DNA from: a virus
Virus record (IMG/VR): IMGVR_UViG_3300020406_000023
Coordinates: 1-26,505 of that record
Strand: one strand, 5' to 3'
DNA length: 26,505 nucleotides
The notes beneath the pieces are model-generated. The model saw only the letters and a program-made list of their open reading frames with translations, was not told the DNA's origin and made no database searches. The translations under genes and the position numbers were made by a program. Below, piece after piece: positions 5,561 to 12,376 of this stretch (positions within the stretch are counted from its first letter, which is position 1; each line of letters opens with the position of its first letter).

Positions 5561-6671
5561 TGTTCCTAAGATTGATAAAGCCCAGGAGATATTGAAGGCA
5601 AGAGAAGAGATCACACTGCCACCAAAAAAGCATAGGATTACAGAAGAGCAGTCACCTTCACCATATATCAATATACCTTCAAGAGCTTTGGCCGATAGAC
5701 GTATCATAGCTAACCCTTCAGCACTCCAGGTGTTGTGTGTTTTATGTTCTTATGTATCAGGTCAGTCAGGTACAGCATTCCCTTCTCAGCTTCTCCTTGC
5801 CAAAAGACTGGGCCGATCTCAGCAAGCAATATCCAGGCAGATCGTTAAGCTTATTGATTGGGGATATATAAAGAAGATTATCAATGAAAATGCCCTACGT
5901 CAGAAAGGTAAAAAGACAGCTACATATCGTATCATTTATGATCCAGGTATAACCGATACTCAACTTATCAAGACATCTACTGATCCTATTGTAGAGCAGA
6001 ATAAGGTAGAAGTTACACTCAAGAAGATGGAAAAGAAGTATGTCAAGTTATCTCCGGCACAAGAAAAGCTTGCTGAAGATATTACCCAGCGATACCTAAA
6101 AGATGAGACTGAGTTCTTTCCTTATGAGACAATACACAAAGCTATGGTCACTTATCTATCAGGTAAACAGACTATTGATGCCTGGAATAAGATCGGTTGT
6201 GGCCTACTTTCACCCATAGAAAAAGGCTATTTAAAAGCCCAAGATATACAACGTAAGGTTGTGAATAAGAAGGAGTTATACAACACTAGAGGTTGTGCCG
6301 ATACACAACACAATGATGTTGTACAGAACTATAATACTATAACTAATAATATTAATATTAAGGATAAAGTTTATGAATTGTTAAGAAGCTATTCACATGC
6401 ACTCGATGAAGTCACCAAGACAAGAGGACAATGGCGATGGACCAAAAGAGAAGAAGCAATAGCTGAAGAGATGATAGAAGCTGGAGTGACGATAGATGCA
6501 TTCATGAAAGAAGTTGGCAAGGTATTGAATAGATGTAACCAGGAACAATCTAGACCACCTTACACGATAGCTTACTTCAAGAGTATATGGCAGACTAACA
6601 AGAAGAAACCTCAGGATACCAAGCAGATTATAAAGGGTCTAGTAAATAAAATGAATACAAGATACACTTAA
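5547..6671 (+). CDS. Replication initiator protein, winged-helix N-terminus
   Basis: The 374-aa product has an N-terminal winged-helix domain of the HTH_36/Rep type at about residues 55-115: LQVLCVLCSYVSGQSGTAFP, a two-helix unit with LLLAKRLGRSQQAISRQIVK, and a wing with LIDWGYIKKI. A helical middle part, a low-complexity N/T/Q-rich linker (about residues 240-275) and a helical C-terminal domain with RWTKREEAIAEEM follow. This is the layout of lambda O-like initiators: origin-binding N-terminus, linker coded by the origin itself, and a C-terminus that recruits a helicase loader or helicase. The linker DNA carries the candidate origin described separately. No phage helicase or polymerase is seen in the window. 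The start overlaps the MTase stop; an ATG at 5553 is an alternative. Confidence 0.78.
   Translation: MNMIDVPKIDKAQEILKAREEITLPPKKHRITEEQSPSPYINIPSRALADRRIIANPSALQVLCVLCSYVSGQSGTAFPSQLLLAKRLGRSQQAISRQIVKLIDWGYIKKIINENALRQKGKKTATYRIIYDPGITDTQLIKTSTDPIVEQNKVEVTLKKMEKKYVKLSPAQEKLAEDITQRYLKDETEFFPYETIHKAMVTYLSGKQTIDAWNKIGCGLLSPIEKGYLKAQDIQRKVVNKKELYNTRGCADTQHNDVVQNYNTITNNINIKDKVYELLRSYSHALDEVTKTRGQWRWTKREEAIAEEMIEAGVTIDAFMKEVGKVLNRCNQEQSRPPYTIAYFKSIWQTNKKKPQDTKQIIKGLVNKMNTRYT
6248..6365 (+). other. Candidate replication origin inside the initiator gene
   Basis: Six copies of ACAAC or its complement GTTGT alternate in orientation: 6248-6252 with 6258-6262, 6280-6284 with 6292-6296, and 6305-6309 with 6318-6322. 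They form three inverted repeats with 5-, 7- and 8-base gaps in 75 bases. An almost pure A+T block follows at once (6327-6362, with TATAATACTATAACTAATAA). Repeated initiator sites beside an easily melted block, within the linker-coding part of the initiator gene, is the lambda ori/O design. Whether the protein binds these boxes is untested. Confidence 0.5.
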
Positions 6672-6753
6672 TGTACAAGAACTAGATGGTCGTTTAGATT
6701 ATGTACACACACAAAAATAAAAAAGGCACACACTGCAAAGCCAGGCATACCCT

Positions 6754-6782
6754 CCCCCCAGCTACTGCTGTAGGGTGGGGGT
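6754..6782 (+). terminator. Strong GC hairpin between replication and late operons
   Basis: A run of six C plus A (6754-6760) faces TGGGGG (6776-6781), with an inner stem CTAC/GTAG around a TGCT loop (or alternatively CAGC/GCTG around TACT). It is by far the most GC-rich spot in an AT-rich 151-base gap, and the gap holds no gene. Downstream comes TCTCACAAAAATATTTT, not a clean T-run, so a textbook rho-independent terminator is not proven. It may end replication-operon transcription, protect the late mRNA 5' end, or be part of a packaging site upstream of the terminase genes. Two TGTACA palindromes, 6672-6677 and 6702-6707, lie 30 bases apart in the same gap. Confidence 0.4.
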
Positions 6783-6822
6783 CTCACAAAAATATTTTCC
6801 AATTTTTCATATAGGAGTTTAA

Positions 6823-7245
6823 ATGATTATTTACAGTAAAAAACTTTTGTTACCTATGACAACGTATCCCAAAAAAATACCTACTCGACTATTAAATATT
6901 TTGATAAATCGACTTCCTACCTGGCTAAATACTATCAGTTATCAAGAAATTATTGAAAAAGGCGATAATTTGTATGTTGGTGATTTTGTTGGAATATCTA
7001 AATTTTCATGGTTACATGAGCCTGGATTTGGTCCTAAATCACTTAATGAGCTTAAAGAGATACTAAATTATTTTGGTCAAGATATTGCTAAATATCATAT
7101 AGAAGATGGTCCTAATAATAAACATGAGTTTGGTAGAAATTGGAGACCTGATAATTTCCAAGAATTACTAGATGCGAATTCTGATTTTTATTTAAAAGAT
7201 TGGTTAGGATATCCAATAACACAAAAGGAGGAAGCACATGGATAA
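6823..7245 (+). CDS. RNA polymerase alpha C-terminal-domain-like protein
   Basis: First gene of the long late operon; ATG at 6823 has TAGGAG 6 bases upstream. Residues 50-85 align without gaps with the helix-hairpin-helix half of bacterial RNAP alpha-CTD: YVGDFV for YIGDLV, and PGFGPKSLNELKEIL for PNLGKKSLTEIKDVL in E. coli, keeping the G, K and S that correspond to G296, K298 and S299. The positions of the UP-element contacts R265 and N268 instead read S and E, so minor-groove binding may be altered. A further C-terminal region of about 50 aa (WRPDNFQELL...) is unlike alpha. It might redirect or mimic host polymerase, or simply be an HhH nucleic-acid-binding protein. The fold assignment is good; the role is inference. 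Confidence 0.7.
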   Translation: MIIYSKKLLLPMTTYPKKIPTRLLNILINRLPTWLNTISYQEIIEKGDNLYVGDFVGISKFSWLHEPGFGPKSLNELKEILNYFGQDIAKYHIEDGPNNKHEFGRNWRPDNFQELLDANSDFYLKDWLGYPITQKEEAHG

Positions 7246-7498
7246 AGAAACATTAGACTTAGTTCAAGCTAAGAATTACACCGACAAGGAAGGCAATGAG
7301 AAAACCCAGTGGATTAAGATTGGCAAGCTGTTTACCAAGATGGGTATACCGAGTTCCATGAAGTTGGATTGTTATCCTATCCCTGATGATAAGGGTGAGG
7401 TATGGCTGAAGATATTCCCAAAAGATTATAAGGCTGTTGATCAGCAAAATGGTTTTACAAGTGAAGATGCAACCCTGGAGAGTGATATTGCCTTCTAA
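7238..7498 (+). CDS. Small protein with SSB-like acidic tip (86 aa)
   Basis: ATG at 7238 follows GGAGGAAG. The product has a compact N-terminal part (YTDKEGNEKTQWIKIGKLF, then MKLDCYPIPDDKGEVWLKIF) that looks like an all-beta fold. Its acidic tail ends E-S-D-I-A-F, resembling the DDDIPF tip that SSB proteins use to recruit partners. Similar small proteins with a W-x-x-I-G segment and a LDxxP segment occur in many marine phages without a firm function. A small OB-fold single-strand-binding protein is a reasonable guess and would complement the exonuclease/RecT pair, but it lies in the late operon. Not proven. Confidence 0.6.
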   Translation: MDKETLDLVQAKNYTDKEGNEKTQWIKIGKLFTKMGIPSSMKLDCYPIPDDKGEVWLKIFPKDYKAVDQQNGFTSEDATLESDIAF

Positions 7499-7895
7499 AA
7501 GAGTTATTCCAAAGATGAATAATCTTGGTGGTGTAAGAGACATCAAGAAAAAGTTAAGAGGATCAGATGTTATATTTGAAAATAGAGAGAAGCTTGCAGA
7601 AGCTCTACTCTCGATTAGTCAGGCAAAGGTTACTGATGTTGTGGATTGGGATGATCAAGGCAAGGTTACGATTAAGAATATGGATGAAATACCGGAGCAT
7701 GCATTACAATCCATTAAGAAGATTAAAGCGAGACCAGTGGGTGACAATTACGAAGTCGAAATCGAAATGATTGATAAAGTAAGAGTTCTGCAAATGCTGG
7801 CTAAGAGTGCTGGTATTTTGGATAAGGAACATGAAAGTGAAAAGCCGAGTGTCATAGAAGTTAACATGGTAGGACCGACAGATGGAAAAACCTGA
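7488..7895 (+). CDS. Probable terminase small subunit
   Basis: This lies directly before the large terminase gene and overlaps its start by 14 bases. The middle and C-terminus look like small terminase subunits of the type carrying strands with VTIKNMDEIPEHAL, then KKIKARPVG, VEIEMIDKVRVLQMLAKSAGIL, where small terminases often have K..H-DK..AL..L.K..G. It would recognise the packaging site and regulate the motor. The start is uncertain: the frame is open from 7437. I favour the TTG at 7488 because GGAG (7477-7480) is 7 bases upstream, but the ATG at 7515 is possible. A clear N-terminal helix-turn-helix is lacking, and the protein (about 135 aa) is short for the family. Confidence 0.6.
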   Translation: MPSKRVIPKMNNLGGVRDIKKKLRGSDVIFENREKLAEALLSISQAKVTDVVDWDDQGKVTIKNMDEIPEHALQSIKKIKARPVGDNYEVEIEMIDKVRVLQMLAKSAGILDKEHESEKPSVIEVNMVGPTDGKT

Positions 7896-9402
7896 TAAAT
7901 TAAATTTAGATTTTAGTACCTCACCTACTGTGTGGAAGTTCTTAAAAGATGATAGTTTTGTTAGAGGATTGATTGGTCCGGTGGGATCAGGTAAATCATA
8001 TGCTAGTTGTGCTGAAGTATTTAAAAGGGCCGTACAACAAAAACCTTCACCCAGGGATGGTGTAAGATATTCTAGATTTGTTGTTGTCAGAAATAGTTAT
8101 CCTATGCTCAAAACGACTACGATAAAAACCTGGTTAGAATTATTCCCTGAAAATATTTGGGGTGGCCTACACTGGTCACCACCAATCAAACATCATCTAA
8201 AACTACCAGCCAGGGGCAATGCATCCGGTATAGATTGTGAAGTAATATTTCTTGCATTAGATCAACCCAAGGATACTCGAAAACTTTTGAGTCTTGAACT
8301 CACTGGGGCATTCGTCAATGAAGCACGAGAGCTTCCAAAAGCCGTTATAGATGGATTGTCTCATAGGGTAGGAAGATATCCTTCTATGGCTGATGGTGGA
8401 TGTACCTGGCGAGGAATATGGATGGATAGTAACCCATGCGATGATGATCACTGGATGTATAAATTAGCTGAGAAAGAAAAACCAAAAGGGAAGTTTGCCT
8501 GGCGATTTTATCGTCAACCAGGTGGTGTCTTAGAAGTGCCATTGAAAGATGTACCAAAAGAAATACCGGAAGCTCAGGGATATATATCGGCTGGTGGTCG
8601 CTGGTTTAAAACTAATCCAAAGGCTGAGAATTTACATAATCTGCCGGATGGATATTATGATCAGTTGCTTGGTGGTAAGAATCTAGATTGGGTTAGATGT
8701 TATGCAGAAGGGAAGTATACCTATGTCCAGGAAGGAAGACCAGTATGGCCTGAATATGATGACAGCACTATGTCTGCTGATCTAGAGGTCGATGAGAATA
8801 TACCAGTACAAGTAGGACTGGACTTTGGCCTGACACCTTCGGCTGTCTTTGCACAAAAAATGCCTAATGGTGCATGGCATGTCTTACATGAGATTGTAAC
8901 TTTTGATATGGGCCTGGATAGATTTGTGAATCTATTGAAATCAGAAATGGCTATCAGGTTTCCAAAAAATAATGAGTTCATGGTTTGGGGCGATCCGGCT
9001 GGTGCTTCAAGAGAAGGTATTTATGAACAGACATCGTTTGAGTTTCTAAAAACAAATGGGATACTGGCAAGACCTACAGCAACAAATGATTTCAAAGTTA
9101 GACGAGAAGCAGTCGCTATGCCGATGAATAGACTGATACAAGGCAAGCCTGGTTTCCTGGTGAATAGAAAATGTCTCAGGCTAAGAAAGTCACTATCCGG
9201 TGGCTATCACTTTACCAGGGTAGCTGTAGGGGCTGGCCAGGAAAGATTCAGAGATAAGCCCAATAAAAATGAACATTCGCATGTTGGAGATAGTCTTGGG
9301 TATTGTCTGCTTGGTGGTGGCGAGATGAGAAGAATGACTAGAGGAACAAAAACATTTAGCAAGCCAGTCGTGGCACAAACAGATTTCAATGTATTTGCAT
9401 AG
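7882..9402 (+). CDS. terL: Terminase large subunit (DNA packaging ATPase/nuclease)
   Basis: The 506-aa protein has an N-terminal ATPase with Walker A GPVGSGKS (residues 32-39) and a Walker B-type segment GAFVNEAREL with E147. The C-terminal RNase H-like nuclease has acidic residues D314 in VGLDFGLTP, D371 in WGDPAG and D470 in HVGDSLGY. It drives DNA into the procapsid through the portal and cuts the concatemer. Length and motif spacing are normal for phage large terminases and all key residues are present. It follows the small-subunit candidate with a 14-base overlap and precedes the GNAT gene. Confidence 0.95.
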   Translation: MEKPDKLNLDFSTSPTVWKFLKDDSFVRGLIGPVGSGKSYASCAEVFKRAVQQKPSPRDGVRYSRFVVVRNSYPMLKTTTIKTWLELFPENIWGGLHWSPPIKHHLKLPARGNASGIDCEVIFLALDQPKDTRKLLSLELTGAFVNEARELPKAVIDGLSHRVGRYPSMADGGCTWRGIWMDSNPCDDDHWMYKLAEKEKPKGKFAWRFYRQPGGVLEVPLKDVPKEIPEAQGYISAGGRWFKTNPKAENLHNLPDGYYDQLLGGKNLDWVRCYAEGKYTYVQEGRPVWPEYDDSTMSADLEVDENIPVQVGLDFGLTPSAVFAQKMPNGAWHVLHEIVTFDMGLDRFVNLLKSEMAIRFPKNNEFMVWGDPAGASREGIYEQTSFEFLKTNGILARPTATNDFKVRREAVAMPMNRLIQGKPGFLVNRKCLRLRKSLSGGYHFTRVAVGAGQERFRDKPNKNEHSHVGDSLGYCLLGGGEMRRMTRGTKTFSKPVVAQTDFNVFA

Positions 9403-9410
9403 GGCGATAT

Positions 9411-9896
9411 ATGTTTACATCAGAAGAAATTATGGAAGTTATGGAGTTGGATGGAATAAAGCATAGAGTTGTTCCATTTCATCAAAGACATATCCATATG
9501 GCAAACTTTAGATCATTTGAAAAAGAAGTGCTTGAAGGATATGGAAGGCCACATATAGAAGATTATGGTGTCGAAGGTTTGTCTTTCACCGGCATAAGAA
9601 ATGCTAAGGTAATCGTAATATGGGGATTGTATCCATTATGGAAAGGTGTAGCTGAAGCCTGGATGCTTCCAACACATGATCTTGAACCTAGCAAAATGAT
9701 TTTTCATAAAGGTGCATTAAGATTTTTTGAGTATGCAACAGAGAAGCTCAAGCTTCACAGACTGCAAACATACGTTTGTAAAACAAATAACAGAGCCGTT
9801 AAATGGATGGAAATGTGTTACTTTGATAGGGAAGGGCTGTTGAAAAAATATGGCCCTGATATCAAAGACTATTATGTTTATGGGAGATTGTTTTAA
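9411..9896 (+). CDS. GNAT-like protein of the T7 gp13 position
   Basis: The 161-aa product resembles GNAT N-acetyltransferase-like proteins found among podovirus head genes. It has a central EAWMLPTHDL strand, an RFFEYATEKLKLHRLQTYV helix-strand unit, a NNRAVKWMEM helix, and the C-terminal pattern FDREGLLKKYGPDIKDYYVY ending GRLF. Such proteins occupy the place of T7 gp13 between packaging and head genes. Whether they acetylate anything in the virion or host is unclear; the acetyl-CoA loop (Q/R-x-x-G-x-G/A) is not evident. Its TAA overlaps the next gene's ATG. Confidence 0.8.
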   Translation: MFTSEEIMEVMELDGIKHRVVPFHQRHIHMANFRSFEKEVLEGYGRPHIEDYGVEGLSFTGIRNAKVIVIWGLYPLWKGVAEAWMLPTHDLEPSKMIFHKGALRFFEYATEKLKLHRLQTYVCKTNNRAVKWMEMCYFDREGLLKKYGPDIKDYYVYGRLF

Positions 9897-10129
9897 TGGG
9901 TGGTTTATTCGGTGGTTCAAAGCCACCACCAGGTCCTTCTCAGGAAGAGCTAGATAGACAAGCAGACAGAGAAGCAAGAGCAACAGCACAAGAAAACGAA
10001 GAAAAAAGAAAGATAGCTTCACGGCAAATTTCTAGAAGTAGACGTAACCGAATGCTTATGTCAGGTGATGTAACTGGTGTTGAGCCACCACAAAGAACTT
10101 TAGGGCCAGGTAGAAATCCAAGAGCATGA
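9896..10129 (+). CDS. Small Gly/Pro-rich then charged protein (77 aa)
   Basis: It starts at a TAATG overlap with the GNAT gene and ends at an ATGA overlap with the next small gene. The N-terminus is MGGLFGGSKPPPGP, followed by a helical stretch rich in E, R, Q and A (about 15-50), then a basic segment with RSRRNRMLM and a flexible end. The MGGLFGG start with a short helix recalls small virion or internal-protein leaders in podoviruses, but no family is recognised. The tight coupling on both sides supports a real gene in the head module. Confidence 0.65.
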   Translation: MGGLFGGSKPPPGPSQEELDRQADREARATAQENEEKRKIASRQISRSRRNRMLMSGDVTGVEPPQRTLGPGRNPRA

Positions 10130-10272
10130 GATCATACCCTCGTAATCCTAAAAAATTTGAAAAGGGTTTACCTATTTGTCCAGTCTGCAAAATTGCTATG
10201 GCCAAGGTAGAAGAGGATGATGAAGTAAAGTTTGAATGTCCAGCTTGTAAGTTAAAAACAGATGGTAGCTAA
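10126..10272 (+). CDS. Zinc-ribbon mini-protein (48 aa)
   Basis: The ATG at 10126 overlaps the previous TGA (ATGA), and the TAA at 10270-10272 lies 11 bases inside the next gene. The product has two CPxC pairs, C18-P-V-C21 and C38-P-A-C41, separated by 16 residues: a classic four-cysteine zinc ribbon. The rest is charged. It fills the whole space between two neighbours, and the ordered cysteine pairs argue strongly against a chance frame. Single zinc ribbons often bind nucleic acid or a partner protein; its role between terminase and portal is unknown. It may be made in the late phase with head proteins. Confidence 0.7.
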   Translation: MRSYPRNPKKFEKGLPICPVCKIAMAKVEEDDEVKFECPACKLKTDGS

Positions 10273-10558
10273 AAAATATCAAAATCCAAAGGGTGGATTG
10301 AACGAAGCTGGTAGAAAATTTTTTAAAAGAACTACTGGTGCAAATTTAAAACCACCAACAAAAACAACAAAAAGAGGAACAAAAGATTTTAAAAGAAGGG
10401 TATCATTTGGAGCAAGGATGGGTGCAAATGATGGACCTGAGTATGATGAAAAAGGAAGACCAACACCATTACTTAGAAGCCTTAGAGCATGGGGATTTAG
10501 AAACAAAAAAAGTGCTAGAAATTTTGCAAGAAGAAACAAAGGGTTGATGAGTGCATGA
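10262..10558 (+). CDS. DUF6321-like basic protein (98 aa)
   Basis: It begins NPKGGLNEAGRKFFKRTTGA with NLKPP, then a conserved-looking RRVSFGARMGANDGPEYDEKGRPTPLLRSLRAWGF segment and a basic C-terminus. The KGGL...G...TG..LKPP and RRxSFxARM pattern is one I associate with small proteins of marine and other phages, labelled DUF6321. It is highly basic (many K and R), consistent with nucleic-acid binding or packing in the capsid, but its function is unknown. Its start overlaps the zinc-ribbon gene, and its stop overlaps the portal ATG (ATGA), placing it firmly in the head operon. Confidence 0.75.
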   Translation: MVAKKYQNPKGGLNEAGRKFFKRTTGANLKPPTKTTKRGTKDFKRRVSFGARMGANDGPEYDEKGRPTPLLRSLRAWGFRNKKSARNFARRNKGLMSA

Positions 10559-12126
10559 CAAAATTAAATCCAAAAGACCTAAAGAAAAGATTTGATCAAG
10601 CAGAAAGACAGAAGGCTCACTGGCGAGCTATCTATGAAGATGCTTACAGATATGCTCTACCAAACAAAAATTTATACGATGGTTATTATGAAGGTAGTGT
10701 GCCAGGCCAAAATAAAATGAGACAAGTCTTTGATTCAACAGCCATGCAATCGACACAAAAGTTCGCTAATAGAATACAATCAGGTCTATTTCCTCCCCAG
10801 CAAGCCTGGTGTCGGTTGCAACCAGGTGAACAAATTCCTGAAGAAAGACAGATAGAAGTTCAAAAAATTTTAGATAAATATGCAGATCAGATGTTCTCAG
10901 TTATGAGACAATCAAAGTTTGACCTGGCCATCGGTGAGTTTCTCCAGGAACTTGCTATAGGTACAGCCGTTATGTTGATACAGCCAGGAGATGATGTAGA
11001 GCCTATCAGGTATACTTGCATACCAACTTTTCTTATTTCATACGATGAAGGGCCAAATGGCAGTGTTGAAAAAGTTTACAGAAAAATGAAAAGGCCATAT
11101 GAAATTCTAGATCAGGAGTTTCCTGACATAAAGATACCACAAAGCATGGCAAAAAAGTATGAGCAAAATCCAACTGATGAAGTAGAACTCATTGAAGGTA
11201 CATACTTTGATAAACAAACTGGTAACATTCATTATCAGATTATTGATTATGCTGGACAAGAAGAACTTGTGTATAGAGAACTCAAAAGTTTCCCTTGGGT
11301 TATATCCAGGTATAGTAAAACGGCTGGCGAAAGATATGGAAGAGGTCCGGTGTTGTTGGCACTGCCTGACATAAAAAGTTTGAATACAACAAAAAATTTA
11401 GGTTTGAAAAATGCTAGTCTATCCATTGGTGGTGTATTCACAGCCAGTGATGATGGTGTTTTGAATCCAAATACAGTTCGTATTGTACCAGGAGCTATCA
11501 TACCAGTAGCAAGGAATGGTGGACCACAAGGTGAAAGCTTGAAGCCTTTACCTAGATCAGGTGATCCACAGTTAACACAATTCACAAGTAATGATCTCAT
11601 ATCATCTATAAAAACAATTATGCTGGATGAAAGTTTGCCACCTGACAATATGTCAGCAAGATCAGCAACAGAGATACAAGAAAGAATGAAGCAGTTATCT
11701 CAAAACTTAGGATCAGCATTTGGAAGACTGATATCTGAAACTATGTATCCGATTGTAAGACGTACACTAGAACTAATGGATGAGCTTGGCATGATAGAAC
11801 TGCCGTTGAAGGTCAATGGTTTACAAGTAAAGATCAGTCCTACTGCACCACTTGCTATGGCTCAGAATATGGAAAAAGTACAAGAAGTTTTAAATTATAT
11901 GCAGATACTTCAGGGGCTAGGGCCACAAGGCCAACTATTTATGAACCAGGAAAAGGCTATGGATTTTATTGCTGATAATCTTGGTATACCAGCAAGCTTG
12001 AGAACGACACTGGAAGAAAGACAAGCCTTGTTGCAACAAGCTCAAGAGGTGGCACAAATGGCACAACAAGGAGGAATGATGGATGGACAAGGACCAGGCA
12101 CAGAAGATCAGATACCTGAACAGTAA
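10555..12126 (+). CDS. Portal (head-tail connector) protein, T7 gp8-like
   Basis: The 523-aa product is close in length to T7 gp8 (536 aa) and has family features. The N-terminus is helical with a YRYALPNKNLYDG segment, followed by RQVFDSTAMQSTQKFANRIQ and a LFPPQQAWCRL motif. A middle part has FKFDLA-like and IGTAVMLI-like core strands. A later helix region has LPPDNMSARSATEIQERMKQ, and the tail is Q/M/G-rich. Twelve copies would form the ring through which DNA enters and leaves and to which the tail binds. It precedes the Bbp19-like, scaffold and capsid genes, the usual order. The 3' end contains the ribosome-binding site and first codons of the next gene. Confidence 0.93.
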   Translation: MTKLNPKDLKKRFDQAERQKAHWRAIYEDAYRYALPNKNLYDGYYEGSVPGQNKMRQVFDSTAMQSTQKFANRIQSGLFPPQQAWCRLQPGEQIPEERQIEVQKILDKYADQMFSVMRQSKFDLAIGEFLQELAIGTAVMLIQPGDDVEPIRYTCIPTFLISYDEGPNGSVEKVYRKMKRPYEILDQEFPDIKIPQSMAKKYEQNPTDEVELIEGTYFDKQTGNIHYQIIDYAGQEELVYRELKSFPWVISRYSKTAGERYGRGPVLLALPDIKSLNTTKNLGLKNASLSIGGVFTASDDGVLNPNTVRIVPGAIIPVARNGGPQGESLKPLPRSGDPQLTQFTSNDLISSIKTIMLDESLPPDNMSARSATEIQERMKQLSQNLGSAFGRLISETMYPIVRRTLELMDELGMIELPLKVNGLQVKISPTAPLAMAQNMEKVQEVLNYMQILQGLGPQGQLFMNQEKAMDFIADNLGIPASLRTTLEERQALLQQAQEVAQMAQQGGMMDGQGPGTEDQIPEQ

Positions 12127-12376
12127 TAGTGGCTGGGAAGGTATTGATGAAGAGTATGTCGTTTATAAAAACGAACCCAGCGAGATTGATAAAACTTATA
12201 TGAGATGTTTTTCTACTGAAGAAGGACAAAAAGTTTTACAACATTTACAATCTATAACTATAGATCAACCAGCATGGACACCTGGTACAGAGCCGTCTTA
12301 TGGTTATGCCAGGGAAGGACAGAACTCAATTGTAAGAGAAATTATTCAACGTATGAGGAGATGCAATAATGAATGA
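12083..12376 (+). CDS. Bbp19-like protein between portal and scaffold (97 aa)
   Basis: The ATG at 12083 lies inside the portal gene, but AAGGAGGA (12068-12075) stands 7 bases upstream, so I accept this start and a 44-base overlap. The C-terminal two thirds (YMRCFSTEEGQKVLQHLQ, then PAWTPGTEPSYGYAREGQNS and a helix IVREIIQRM) match the Bbp19 type of small proteins: F.T..G..VL..L, then a G..A...G....V pattern. Bordetella phage BPP-1 and other podoviruses carry such a gene near the portal. The molecular function is not established; a head-assembly accessory role is inferred from position. Confidence 0.75.
   Translation: MDKDQAQKIRYLNSNSGWEGIDEEYVVYKNEPSEIDKTYMRCFSTEEGQKVLQHLQSITIDQPAWTPGTEPSYGYAREGQNSIVREIIQRMRRCNNE

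Noticed and set aside
6672-6822. Phage-type RNA polymerase promoters (T7-like 23-bp consensus) before late genes
   Set aside because: No repeated promoter-like sequence was found in the inter-operon gaps, and no phage RNAP gene is in the window.
11247-11648. 133-codon minus-strand frame opposite the portal gene
   Set aside because: It lies antisense to a well-supported portal protein, with low-complexity Ser/Pro/Leu content typical of antisense translation.
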